Source: Gallionellales bacterium 39-52-133 (GTDB taxonomy: Bacteria; Pseudomonadota; Gammaproteobacteria; Burkholderiales; Gallionellaceae). Taken from it: a stretch of DNA of 64,000 bases. Shown here one piece after another: positions 43,109 through 51,963 of this stretch. The position numbers and the translations under genes were made by a program. The DNA is taken from contig NCJL01000002.1 in assembly GCA_002278935.1 (NCBI GenBank), forward strand, positions 460,267-524,266, in the 5' to 3' direction. The number at the start of each line of letters is the position of its first letter. The stretch's first letter is position 1. The notes under the pieces are model-generated. The model did not search any database. It saw only the letters and a list, made by a program, of their open reading frames with translations, and had not been told where the DNA came from.

Positions 43109-45265
43109 ATGAAAGCTAACAATCAGTTTTTTCAAGGGGGGATGGCATATGCATCCATTGCCCTTTTACTCGTTTCATTTGCTCACGGCTCCGCATTTGC
43201 TGCTGCAGTAACGCGCGGTCCCTATTTGCAGATGGCCACACCAAACAGCATCGTCGTGCGCTGGCGCACGGATACTGCAACTAACAGCCGTGTTCAGTTT
43301 GGCACCTCGCAGACGCAGTTGACCAGCACTGTCAACGATACCGCTGTGGGAACGGAGCACGTGGTTAAACTGACCGGTCTCAATGCTGAAACGCAGTATT
43401 ACTACAACGTTGGCAGCAGTACGACTGTGTTGACCGGCGGCGATGCAAACACCTACTTTAAAACCGGCCCTGTTACCGGCTCTGTCAGACCATCACGCAT
43501 CTGGGTGATCGGTGATGCGGGTACCGGCACTTCCAGTCAGACGGCGGTGTACAACGCCTATCTTAATCACACCGGCAGCACTTATACCAACCTGTGGCTG
43601 ATGCTGGGTGACAACGTTTACGACAGCGGTACAGATGCAGAATTTCAGGCAAAGATGTTCAACATGTATCCAGCCCTGATGCGCAAGACTGTCTTCTGGT
43701 CCACGCTGGGCAATCATGATGCCGTCTCGGCGGATTCTGCCACGCAGTCCGGCCCTTATTATGACATCCACACCTTCCCGAAAAATGCCGAGGCTGGCGG
43801 TGTTGCTTCCGGTACTGAGGCTTATTACTCGTTCAACTATGCAAATATCCATTTCATCGTTCTTGATTCCCAGGAGACCTCGCGTTCTTCCACGGGTGCG
43901 ATGATGAACTGGATGAAGTCTGATCTGCAGAGCACAACTGCTGACTGGGTTATTGCCTTCTGGCACCATCCTCCTTACTCCAAGGGCTCGCACGATTCCG
44001 ATACTGATGCCAATATGAAAGAGATGCGCCAGGTATTCCTTCCTGTACTGGAGAGCTATGGCGTGGATCTGGTGCTGAGCGGTCACAGTCATTCCTATGA
44101 GCGTTCAAAATTCCTTAATGGCCACTATGGAACTTCCGGAACATTGACCAGTGCCAATATCATAGATGGTAACAGTGGACGTGTTGATGTCAGTGGCGCA
44201 TACACCAAGACTGCAGTAGGCGTTGACAATGCAGGTGTAGTCTATTCCGTGGTGGGTGCCTCAGGAAAAATCAGCGGCGGAAGTCTGAATCACCCTGCCA
44301 TGTACCTGTCATTGAACGAGCTTGGTTCCATGGTGCTTGATGTGGATGGCTTGACGCTGAATGCAAAATACATAGGCAGCACCGGCACCGTGCGTGATTA
44401 CTTCACCATCACCAAGGGTACATCGAATACACCTCCGCCAACAATTCCCACGGCTCCTTCCAATCTGGTCGCAACGGCTCTGACCTATAACAGTATCCGT
44501 ACCAACTGGACTGACACTGCCGGCGACGAAACAGGATTTGAGCTGGAGCGTTCACAGGATTCCATCAACTGGACTCGTGTGGCTACACCGGGTGCAAACG
44601 TTGTGACATACACCGATAGCAGTCTTGTCGGCAGCACAACTTATTACTACCGTGTGCGTGCAGTGAATGCTGCGGGTGGATCTGCCTACTCTAACGTGGT
44701 CAATGCAACAACGCCTGCTGGCACTGCTCCGATTACGAAGAATATGCGCGAAGGTGAAAATTCTTATACCGGAAACATCGACAGCCATGTGTCCAGCACC
44801 AAATCCACGACCAACTACGGAACTGCAACTACGCTCCTCGCCGATGGTTCTGATACTACCTATGGTCGTGTCATGTCGGTATTCAGATGGGATGTCAGCT
44901 CTATTCCGTCAACTGCATCCGTTGACTCTGTGAAGTTGACTTTGCAGGTGGTTAACAAAAGTGCCGGCACCTACAAACTCTTCCCGCTAAATGCGGGCTG
45001 GAGCGAAGCGAGCGTAACGTATAGCAGCCTGAACCCGCTGAGCAATATTGGCGCCGAGATTGGCTCCTTTATTCCAAGCGCTACCGGCTCCAAACAGATT
45101 ACGCTGAATGCGGCAGGCATTGCACTGGTCAAGGGCTGGATAAATGGTTCAGTTGCAAATAATGGCTTTATCATCATTGATGCTTCAACCGATGGGCTGG
45201 ACATGTCTTCGTCTGAGCATGCAACGATAAGTCAGCGGCCTATGCTATCTGTAACCTACCAGTAA
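43109..45265 (+). CDS. secreted purple-acid-phosphatase-like protein with FN3 and DNRLRE domains
   Basis: A 718-residue exported protein (signal ending HGSAFAAA). Domain order: purple acid phosphatase N domain with FN3 fold (about 33-110), metallophosphatase core (about 130-330) with all motifs (GDAG, GDNVYDSG, GNHD, HHPPYSKG, GHSHSYERS), fibronectin III (about 445-540, LVATALTYNSIRTNWTD), and a DNRLRE domain (about 545-718, MREGENSYTGNIDSHV and GWINGSVANNGFIIID). It should hydrolyse phosphate esters outside the cell, with the FN3-DNRLRE part for surface attachment. No sorting motif (PEP-CTERM type) is visible at the C terminus. It is monocistronic with a strong terminator. Confidence 0.9.
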   Translation: MKANNQFFQGGMAYASIALLLVSFAHGSAFAAAVTRGPYLQMATPNSIVVRWRTDTATNSRVQFGTSQTQLTSTVNDTAVGTEHVVKLTGLNAETQYYYNVGSSTTVLTGGDANTYFKTGPVTGSVRPSRIWVIGDAGTGTSSQTAVYNAYLNHTGSTYTNLWLMLGDNVYDSGTDAEFQAKMFNMYPALMRKTVFWSTLGNHDAVSADSATQSGPYYDIHTFPKNAEAGGVASGTEAYYSFNYANIHFIVLDSQETSRSSTGAMMNWMKSDLQSTTADWVIAFWHHPPYSKGSHDSDTDANMKEMRQVFLPVLESYGVDLVLSGHSHSYERSKFLNGHYGTSGTLTSANIIDGNSGRVDVSGAYTKTAVGVDNAGVVYSVVGASGKISGGSLNHPAMYLSLNELGSMVLDVDGLTLNAKYIGSTGTVRDYFTITKGTSNTPPPTIPTAPSNLVATALTYNSIRTNWTDTAGDETGFELERSQDSINWTRVATPGANVVTYTDSSLVGSTTYYYRVRAVNAAGGSAYSNVVNATTPAGTAPITKNMREGENSYTGNIDSHVSSTKSTTNYGTATTLLADGSDTTYGRVMSVFRWDVSSIPSTASVDSVKLTLQVVNKSAGTYKLFPLNAGWSEASVTYSSLNPLSNIGAEIGSFIPSATGSKQITLNAAGIALVKGWINGSVANNGFIIIDASTDGLDMSSSEHATISQRPMLSVTYQ

Positions 45266-45284
45266 ATTTATAGGGTGAACCTGA

Positions 45285-45316
45285 ACGGGCCGTGGGATTC
45301 ACGGCCCGTTTTTTTA
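45285..45316 (+). terminator. terminator after the phosphatase gene
   Basis: The stem is a perfect 10-bp helix, ACGGGCCGTG / CACGGCCCGT, with a five-base loop, followed by a run of seven further Ts. It separates the phosphatase from the TPR gene. Confidence 0.92.
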
Positions 45317-45345
45317 TAAATTGTTTAATTATCCGGAGCAAAATC

Positions 45346-46233
45346 ATGATACGACTCTTATTCCTGATCCTGTTATTCAGCCTTCCCCTGTCCGCTTGGT
45401 CCCATGGTGATTTACATGATCAAATCGACAAAATCAGCCAGCATATTCATAGTGGAAAGCCAGAAGCCGCGCTTTATTTAAAGCGCGGGCAACTCTACCT
45501 GCAGCATGGAAACTATCCTGATGCCATCGTCGATCTGGGAAAGTCCATGGAACTGGATCCGAAACTAAAAGTTGCGCATTATCATCTTGCCCAGGCATAT
45601 TTGGCCGAGGGAAGTAGCGATACTGCCGAACAACATATAAAGCTTTTCCTGAAGTCACTCGGCCCTGATACATATGGCGGTTTAAGCCGAGGATATGGCC
45701 TGCTGGGAAAAATCCACCAGAAAAAAAATGAACATATGGAGGCTGTTCAGGCTTTTGAAAAGAGCCTGAAGAACAACACCCTGCCGGCTCCGGTCGATTA
45801 TCTTCAAATTGCCAGGTCGTATGTGAAATCGGGTCAACAATATCAGCAAAAAGCCATAGATATACTCGATCAGGGCATCGTACGATTGGGCCCTGTCGTG
45901 ACCTTGCAGGAAGAGGCAATAGAGCTTGAATTACTCTTGGGCAATTATGATGCGGCCCTTGGCAGGGTAGAAACTCTGCGCAGCCAGGGCATAAGTGATG
46001 CAAATATTTTCTTCAAACAGGCTTCAGTCATGTCAAAGGCCGGTCGATTTGAAGAGGCACAAGGCTGTTACAAAAAGGCACTTGCAGAAATTGAACGCCT
46101 GCCCGCATACAAGCAACAATCAAGAGTAATCGTGAAGCTGCGTCATTCTATTGAGGACGACATGTCAAAACTGGAAGATAAAAATGAATCTACCGGTAAG
46201 GCAATGACCAATTCAAGCAGCAGCAGGAGTTAA
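45346..46233 (+). CDS. exported TPR protein
   Basis: A 295-residue protein with a signal peptide (LLFLILLFSLPLSAWS) and about six TPR units (for example AALYLKRGQLYLQHGNYPDA, KVAHYHLAQAYLAEGSSDTA). The C terminus is a short polar tail (SSSSRS). The ATG has GGAG seven bases upstream. It stands alone between the phosphatase terminator and the convergent pyrD. It may assist the phosphatase, but nothing beyond position supports that. Confidence 0.8.
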   Translation: MIRLLFLILLFSLPLSAWSHGDLHDQIDKISQHIHSGKPEAALYLKRGQLYLQHGNYPDAIVDLGKSMELDPKLKVAHYHLAQAYLAEGSSDTAEQHIKLFLKSLGPDTYGGLSRGYGLLGKIHQKKNEHMEAVQAFEKSLKNNTLPAPVDYLQIARSYVKSGQQYQQKAIDILDQGIVRLGPVVTLQEEAIELELLLGNYDAALGRVETLRSQGISDANIFFKQASVMSKAGRFEEAQGCYKKALAEIERLPAYKQQSRVIVKLRHSIEDDMSKLEDKNESTGKAMTNSSSSRS

Positions 46234-46453
46234 ATTCAATAGGTGTCAGGTCAATAAAAAAACGCGGATTAAAATGAGCGGATGAAAAATAAATCAAGGC
46301 CGAGGAAAGCTGAATTCGCAGGAGCGTGCCCGTATGCATTTTGCAGCACGATGTATGCGGGCAGAAAGCATATTTTCCAAAAAAGCGACGCAAAGTGTGG
46401 CAAAAATGCAGAAGAGGGCCGGGCGCGCACAGCTCCAGCAGGGGTTGGCAATG

Positions 46454-47479
46454 TTATATTGGCCTGCTGATTTTAATCGCGTCAGCACATTCAGCAAGCA
46501 AATCCGTTCCGCGATAAATTAACCCGCTGTAAACCTGTACCAGCGCTGCGCCCGCCTGCATTTTTTCCATTGCATCCGCGCCTTTCAGTATGCCGCCCAC
46601 GCCAATAATGGGCAGCGCGCCTTGCAGTGCGGCGGCGAGCTGGCGGATTACTTCAGTGGATTTTTCGCGTACCGGTGCGCCCGAGAGGCCGCCTGTTTCG
46701 CCATGCAGTGGCAGGTGCTCAACGCCCGCACGCGACAGCGTGGTGTTGGTGGCGATAACACCGTCTATGCGGTGGCGCATCAGCAGCGCGGCAATCTGTT
46801 GTATCTGCTCGCTATCCAGATCGGGTGCAATCTTGAGTGCGAGCGGCACATATTTTCCGTGAAGCTCAGCCAGTTTTTCCTGTTCCACTTTCAGTTGCGA
46901 CAGCAGCGCATCCAGCTCGTCGCCACCCTGTAGCTGGCGCAGATTTTTGGTGTTGGGCGAAGAAATATTGATGGCGACATAGCTGGCGTGGCTGTAAACC
47001 TTGCGCAGGCCAATTAAATAATCATCGGCTGCACGCTCGATCGGGGTGTCAAAATTCTTGCCGATGTTGATGCCCAGAACACCATGGTAGCGTGCATTTT
47101 TTACATTTTCCAGCAACGCATCCACCCCCAGATTGTTGAAGCCCATGCGGTTGATAATGCCCTGCGCCTGGGGCAGACGAAACAGTCTCGGCTTGGGATT
47201 GCCAGGTTGCGGGCGCGGCGTGACGGTGCCGATTTCGATAAAGCCAAAGCCGAGTGCGCCCAGCGCGTCGATATAAGCGCCGTTTTTATCCAGCCCTGCG
47301 GCGAGACCGACAGGGTTGGGAAAATGGATACCCATCACGGTGCGGGGATCGGCAGCAGGCTGTTTGGCGATCAGCGGCAGCAGGCCCAGCATGTAGGCGG
47401 CTTGCAGCGCGTCGAGTGTGACATGATGCGCGGTTTCAGGATCGAGCGTGAAAAGCAGCGGGCGTAGCAGTGAATACAT
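46454..47479 (-). CDS. pyrD: dihydroorotate dehydrogenase (quinone)
   Basis: A 341-residue class 2 enzyme that oxidises dihydroorotate to orotate in pyrimidine synthesis, passing electrons to quinone. The N-terminal membrane-associating helices ([22 protein letters not shown]) are present, with [20 protein letters not shown], the base Ser in [11 protein letters not shown], and [11 protein letters not shown] near the end. It reads leftwards after bpt and aat, a neighbourhood found in other betaproteobacteria. It is convergent with the TPR gene, and the 220-base gap has no clear terminator. Confidence 0.96.
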   Translation of the reverse strand: MYSLLRPLLFTLDPETAHHVTLDALQAAYMLGLLPLIAKQPAADPRTVMGIHFPNPVGLAAGLDKNGAYIDALGALGFGFIEIGTVTPRPQPGNPKPRLFRLPQAQGIINRMGFNNLGVDALLENVKNARYHGVLGINIGKNFDTPIERAADDYLIGLRKVYSHASYVAINISSPNTKNLRQLQGGDELDALLSQLKVEQEKLAELHGKYVPLALKIAPDLDSEQIQQIAALLMRHRIDGVIATNTTLSRAGVEHLPLHGETGGLSGAPVREKSTEVIRQLAAALQGALPIIGVGGILKGADAMEKMQAGAALVQVYSGLIYRGTDLLAECADAIKISRPI

Positions 47480-47533
47480 GGGTGTGCTTTCTGTGGAGCA
47501 AATGGTAAGTGGGTGGCTGGAAGTAGAATATTT

Positions 47534-48268
47534 TTATGCTGTGTCATCCATGGCAAGCGTTTTCCACACGCCTTGCACCAGCCCCTGCAACGGTTTGAAA
47601 TTGGCCTTGTATGCCATCTTGCGGCTTGCTTCTATCCAGTACCCCAAATAAAGGTAGGGCAGTTCCAGCTGGCGGCATAAATCAATCTGCCACAGCACAT
47701 TGTAGGTGCCGAAGCTGGCGGTTTTGATGTCCGGATCAAAGAAGGTGTAAACCGAGGACAGCCCGTCATCCAGCGCGTCGATGATGCTGATCATGCGCAG
47801 CACTCCGTCCTCGCGGAACTCCACCAGCATGGAGTCGACATGGCTTTGCAGCAGAAATTTTTGGTACTGGTCGTGGCTGTCATTGTTCATGCCGCCATCG
47901 GGGTGGCGTGCTTTCTGGTAGCGCTGGTAAAGCTCGAAATATTCCGGCTTGTCCTCCAGCGGATGCAGGGTAATCACCGGATGATGATTTTTCCATACAC
48001 GGCGTTGCGTGCGGCTGGGGGTAAAGGCATTTACATCGACGCGCACCGGCACGCAGGCGCTGCAGCCGTCACAGCGCGGCCGGTAAGTGAAGGTGCCGCT
48101 GCGGCGGAATCCCTGCCGTACCAGTTCTGAATAGATTGGGGTGGAGATTAAAAAGCTGGGTGTTGCAACCTGCGAGCGCGCGTCAAGTTCGGGCAGATAA
48201 CTGCACGCGTAGGGCGCGGTTAAATAGAATTGCAGCGCCGATAAGGGAATGTCACGCAAATAGGTCAT
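47534..48268 (-). CDS. bpt: aspartate/glutamate leucyltransferase (N-end rule)
   Basis: A 244-residue Bpt enzyme that attaches Leu to N-terminal Asp or Glu, turning them into degradation signals for ClpAP through ClpS. The Cys-rich N-terminal motif of the ATE fold is present ([14 protein letters not shown]) as is the C-terminal [18 protein letters not shown] block. The ATG at MTYLRDIP fits the family; a TTG seven codons earlier would lengthen it. It overlaps aat by 17 bases, so the two N-end-rule transferases are co-translated. Confidence 0.93.
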   Translation of the reverse strand: MTYLRDIPLSALQFYLTAPYACSYLPELDARSQVATPSFLISTPIYSELVRQGFRRSGTFTYRPRCDGCSACVPVRVDVNAFTPSRTQRRVWKNHHPVITLHPLEDKPEYFELYQRYQKARHPDGGMNNDSHDQYQKFLLQSHVDSMLVEFREDGVLRMISIIDALDDGLSSVYTFFDPDIKTASFGTYNVLWQIDLCRQLELPYLYLGYWIEASRKMAYKANFKPLQGLVQGVWKTLAMDDTA

Positions 48269-48947
48269 GGTCGAAACGGAATGATTCAATATCCGGATAG
48301 TGTATCAATTCTTGCAGGCGCAGGATAAATTCTCTGCGCGAAATTTCCCGCGCGCCCATTGAGGCGAGGTGTGGCGTATTCATCTGGCAGTCTATCATGC
48401 CAAATTCCCAGCGTTTTAGCTGGGCCGTCAGGTGGGCGAGGGCAATCTTGGACGCATCTGTTTTGCGGCTGAACATGGACTCTCCGTAAAACATGCGCCC
48501 CAGGCTTACGCCATACAGCCCTCCCACCAGCTCACCTTCCATCCAGGTTTCCACCGAATGGGCCAGGCCCACTTTATGCAGCCGCACATAAGCCGCGATA
48601 ATTTCTTCCTGTATCCAGGTGCCGTCCTGGCCTTCACGCGGCAACGCGCAGGCGCGCATGACCTGCTCAAAAGCGCTGTCCGTGCGAACCTCAAATTTAC
48701 CCTTGTGCAGTGTTTTGCGCAAAGACTTCGATATTTTGAACTCCTCCGGAAACAGTACCATGCGCGGGTCGGGGCTCCACCATAGTATGGGGTCGCCGGC
48801 GCTGAACCATGGAAAAATACCTTGCCGGTAGGCGTCCAGCAGTCGTTCGGGCATCAGGTCGCCACCAGCCGCGAGCAGGCCGTTAGGCTGGTGCAAGGCC
48901 TGGGTAACAGGTGGAAACGGCGTGTCGTGGTGCAATAATGAAATCAT
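48252..48947 (-). CDS. aat: leucyl/phenylalanyl-tRNA--protein transferase
   Basis: A 231-residue Aat enzyme that adds Leu or Phe to N-terminal Lys or Arg. Family blocks [41 protein letters not shown] and [20 protein letters not shown] are all present. It is the first gene of aat-bpt-pyrD and is divergent from the PilZ-like gene, with about 120 bases between them. Confidence 0.95.
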   Translation of the reverse strand: MISLLHHDTPFPPVTQALHQPNGLLAAGGDLMPERLLDAYRQGIFPWFSAGDPILWWSPDPRMVLFPEEFKISKSLRKTLHKGKFEVRTDSAFEQVMRACALPREGQDGTWIQEEIIAAYVRLHKVGLAHSVETWMEGELVGGLYGVSLGRMFYGESMFSRKTDASKIALAHLTAQLKRWEFGMIDCQMNTPHLASMGAREISRREFILRLQELIHYPDIESFRFDHDLFA

Positions 48948-49067
48948 TAACTGGTTGAAGAAGATGAAAATTTTCGGGTGTTAGGCCTTATGTCATATAG
49001 CGAACATTAAATATTTGTGTTTATATAACAACAATATCAACTGGCATCAAGTGCACGGAGATTCGTT

Positions 49068-50609
49068 ATGTTGGGATTGTTCAGCAATAAGTCGGATCAC
49101 CCGTTAGCCAATCTGAAATCTGCGCAACTACTGCTGAATGATCTGCCCAAAACAGATCCGGTCGTAGTGTTGCATGAAATTGGACTATGGATCGAGGCCT
49201 TATTCGATCCGGTCAACGAATTTCGTCTGGATCACCAGTTTGCCGTGATGCGCATGCTCGACGAAGCGGCGCATCCCCATCTGCGTAAAATCTTGCAGGG
49301 CTATTTCGCTGTGGTTCCGCCCTCTTCCTTCAATGAAAATCGCCTGTGGGGCGCGATGAACGCCTATTTCAATTTCTGCGATCTGGGCTATCTGGATTTG
49401 CTGATTGGCCTGCAAAAGGGCGAAAAAGGCAGCGGAGCCATCAAGTCCAATCTGTCGCTGATCTGCGCGCGCGGCATTTATGCCGCGTTTGGAAAGCTTG
49501 AATGTGCGGCGGTTCGCTATATACAGATCGATCCGCAGATATGGGCACACCTTGCTGAATTTTATGCCTATGCCGAAGCAGAGCAGTGTCTGGATGAGTT
49601 GCTTCCGCTGTATGCCGGATCGGGCTCGGAAACCACAGCCAGTCGCCTGTTTGCCAGTGTGCTGATGTGGTACACCGCCGGAGTCGGCTCTTTCAGGCCG
49701 CTTGATCTGCATATTTCAAAACGTTTAATCACCTATATGAGCAAGGCTTTTGCTGTCGAAGAAGAATGCAAGGCAGACAGTCTGTTTGCGTTTGACCTGG
49801 CCAAGCCTGCAGCGCCCGTGCGGGTAAAGGAGCAGGGAGCCATGTATCCCGACAGCATACGCTTTATGGGGGTGGGCGCGGCGCCGCAGTTGTTTGATAA
49901 CCTGCTTAAAACGCTGGATAAAAACCTGGTGCCGGAAGAGCTGAATATGGGTGTCGCCTATAGCGCTGATTTGGTGGTCGATGTGGCAAGCAGCCTGTCT
50001 GCCTGTTGCCGTTCTCCGCTGCCGTTGCGCCGCAATCCGCGCCGCAAAATAAAAGTGCATATGAATGTTGTGAATGGCTTTTTCAGGGTGGTGGAAAAAA
50101 CGGATGCCGGATTGAATTTTCATGGCTCCGAAAGCGAGACCTGGGAAGTGGAGGATGTCAGTGCAAATGGCCTGAGCTGCATGCTGCCTGCCGGAAAGGT
50201 TGCCAATGTGTCGATCGGTTCGCTGCTTGGCCTGCAGCCTGAAAAAATAGAGCACTGGGGCGCGGGTATCGTGCGCCGCATGCGCCGCGATGCGCAAAAT
50301 AATCTGCACCTCGGGGTGGAAATGCTGGCCAGCAAAGTGGTGGGCATTATTTTGCACGCGCCTGAAGGCAGCAGCGAAGATGCCCGGCAAGCCGCCCTGC
50401 TGCTGGATAAAGCTGATCTGCAAGATGGCGAGAGTCTGGTGCTGATGAAACAGGATACCTTTTCAGCCAATCGCAGTCCTACCATGACGCTGGGAGAGCA
50501 GAGCTTTTTGTTAATGCCGATGGCACTGGTTGAAAAAGGTATGGATTTTGAGCTGGTGCGCTACCGTAAAATGGCGCAGGACAGCAACAGCGCTGAAGAA
50601 ACGTATTAA
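49068..50609 (+). CDS. large cytoplasmic protein with PilZ-like domain
   Basis: A 513-residue protein without signal or membrane segment. Residues 1-300 are helical and unrecognised. Residues about 320-440 show a PilZ pattern: the RxxxR motif RRNPRRK (about 321), a beta run, the DVSANG (D/N-x-S-x-x-G) motif at about 363, and a following beta-rich end (WGAGIVRRMRRDAQNNLHLGVEML). That predicts c-di-GMP binding with two Arg and one Asp/Ser loop. With the HD-GYP enzyme and pilins elsewhere in the window it may be an effector. It is convergent with the esterase gene. Confidence 0.7.
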   Translation: MLGLFSNKSDHPLANLKSAQLLLNDLPKTDPVVVLHEIGLWIEALFDPVNEFRLDHQFAVMRMLDEAAHPHLRKILQGYFAVVPPSSFNENRLWGAMNAYFNFCDLGYLDLLIGLQKGEKGSGAIKSNLSLICARGIYAAFGKLECAAVRYIQIDPQIWAHLAEFYAYAEAEQCLDELLPLYAGSGSETTASRLFASVLMWYTAGVGSFRPLDLHISKRLITYMSKAFAVEEECKADSLFAFDLAKPAAPVRVKEQGAMYPDSIRFMGVGAAPQLFDNLLKTLDKNLVPEELNMGVAYSADLVVDVASSLSACCRSPLPLRRNPRRKIKVHMNVVNGFFRVVEKTDAGLNFHGSESETWEVEDVSANGLSCMLPAGKVANVSIGSLLGLQPEKIEHWGAGIVRRMRRDAQNNLHLGVEMLASKVVGIILHAPEGSSEDARQAALLLDKADLQDGESLVLMKQDTFSANRSPTMTLGEQSFLLMPMALVEKGMDFELVRYRKMAQDSNSAEETY

Positions 50610-50648
50610 ACCAGACCAGCCGCTGCGCGTATTAAACCAGCCGCTGCG
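50602..50648. repeat. imperfect tandem duplication across a convergent gene junction
   Basis: Unit 1 (50602-50627) and unit 2 (50628-50648) share CGTATTAAACCAG and AGCCGCTGCG; unit 2 lacks five bases. The stop codon of the PilZ-like gene lies in unit 1 and that of the convergent esterase in unit 2. The duplication thus fills the whole junction and could have changed one of the C termini. Confidence 0.7.
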
Positions 50649-51294
50649 TCAGCCACTTTTCAATATCGCCGATCTCATCATTGTTGACCGAATGCGGCAT
50701 CGCGTATTCATGCCAGTCAGTCTGAAAACCATGCTGTTTGAGCTTTTCTGCCGACTGTTTCCCCAATTCATAGGGGACGACAGGATCGTGACGTCCATGC
50801 GCAAAAAATATGGGTGTATTTTTTGCGCTGAGGCTGACTTCCTGGGAGAGCGTGTCCGCCAGCGGCAAATAGGTGGAGAGCGCAAGTATCCCGCCCAGCC
50901 TGGCCGGATGGCGCAAGCCGGTGTGCAGCGCAATGGCGCCCCCCTGTGAAAATCCGGCAAGGAAAATATTTTCCTCGGCAACGCCGCGCGCTTTTTCCTG
51001 CGCAATAAACTTTTCAATTTCCAGTTGTGAAGCATGAATGCCCGCTGCATCCTGCTTAGCGCCTATATCAATATCTGCGATGTCATACCAGGAGGGCATG
51101 ATAAAACCGCCATTGATGGTGACAGGCATTTTGGGTGCGTGCGGAAAAATATAACGCATCGCCAGCGGCAAATTGATCATCTCGGCGACTTCAACAAAAT
51201 CACCGCCGTCCGCACCCAGCCCGTGCAGCCAGATAATGCTGTGGGTGGGGGCTGTGCCGCGGTCCAGCACGATGTGGGGGAGGATGGAGGTCAT
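50632..51294 (-). CDS. carboxylesterase/phospholipase (alpha/beta hydrolase)
   Basis: A 220-residue esterase of the phospholipase/carboxylesterase (acyl-protein thioesterase-like) family: oxyanion start IIWLHGLGADGGDF, nucleophile GFSQGGA, then the catalytic Asp in HGRHDPVVPYE and the His in YAMPHSVNN. No signal peptide. The start MTSILPHI was chosen because it leaves a seven-base gap after darP; an upstream ATG at 51318 would overlap darP. It probably hydrolyses short acyl esters. Confidence 0.9.
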   Translation of the reverse strand: MTSILPHIVLDRGTAPTHSIIWLHGLGADGGDFVEVAEMINLPLAMRYIFPHAPKMPVTINGGFIMPSWYDIADIDIGAKQDAAGIHASQLEIEKFIAQEKARGVAEENIFLAGFSQGGAIALHTGLRHPARLGGILALSTYLPLADTLSQEVSLSAKNTPIFFAHGRHDPVVPYELGKQSAEKLKQHGFQTDWHEYAMPHSVNNDEIGDIEKWLTQRLV

Positions 51295-51301
51295 GTAGTC
51301 T

Positions 51302-51889
51302 TTACTCTTCGGCGTCACTGTCTGTTTCGCTGGCGCGAACCCTGCTTGCGGGCTGAGCCAGGGGTTGCGCCAGTGCTTCCTCCGGAATCAGGTCGCGCAG
51401 TACCTGAAAAATTTCACGATAATTCTTGGGCGGTTTGCTCAATTCTTTTTCCTTGATCGCGTTGCGGATCAGCGCGCGCAAATGCTGCACATCGGCACCC
51501 GGGTGGGCCGCAAGCAGCTCCGTGAGAGCGTCCGGTTGTTCCAGCAGGCGGTCGCGCCAGCGCTCCACCTGATGCAGCCAGGCAATATGCTGGCGCGAGG
51601 TACCGTTCCATTCGGAGAGCTTGGCCTGTATCGGCGCGGGGTCGATATCGCGCATCAGCTTGCCGATATATTGCATCTGCCGCTTGATCGCGCCAAAGCT
51701 CTTGATTTTTTTAACCTCGCGCACCGCATCACGCAAATTGTCCGGTATCTCGAGTTCGGCCAGGTGTTCCTTGCTGAGTTCGGTCAACTGCTCCCCCAGG
51801 TCCTGCAGATCATGCATCTGCTTCTTTACCTTGGTTTTGCTGGGCGGAAGGTCAAGTTCGTCACTGTCGTCGTATTGCTGTTGTTTCAT
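51302..51889 (-). CDS. darP: ribosome-associated protein DarP (YjgA, DUF615)
   Basis: A 195-residue basic/acidic helical protein. The DUF615 pattern is clear: SKTKVKKQMHDLQDLGEQL, IKRQMQYIGKLMRDID, RWRDRLLE and ALIRNAIKEKELSKPPK. DarP acts late in assembly of the large ribosomal subunit. Coupled to the esterase gene and divergent from pmbA, a placement (yjgA next to pmbA) common in proteobacteria. Confidence 0.93.
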   Translation of the reverse strand: MKQQQYDDSDELDLPPSKTKVKKQMHDLQDLGEQLTELSKEHLAELEIPDNLRDAVREVKKIKSFGAIKRQMQYIGKLMRDIDPAPIQAKLSEWNGTSRQHIAWLHQVERWRDRLLEQPDALTELLAAHPGADVQHLRALIRNAIKEKELSKPPKNYREIFQVLRDLIPEEALAQPLAQPASRVRASETDSDAEE

Positions 51890-51963
51890 GGCGTGCCGGT
51901 AAAAATATGTATATGTTGATATGATAGCGCCTTACGACCTTAAGTTTTGCAGAATTTACACTG

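Noticed and set aside
46234..46453. Several frames of about 60 codons in the gap between the TPR gene and pyrD
   Set aside because: They overlap on both strands, none has a ribosome site, and none resembles a family.
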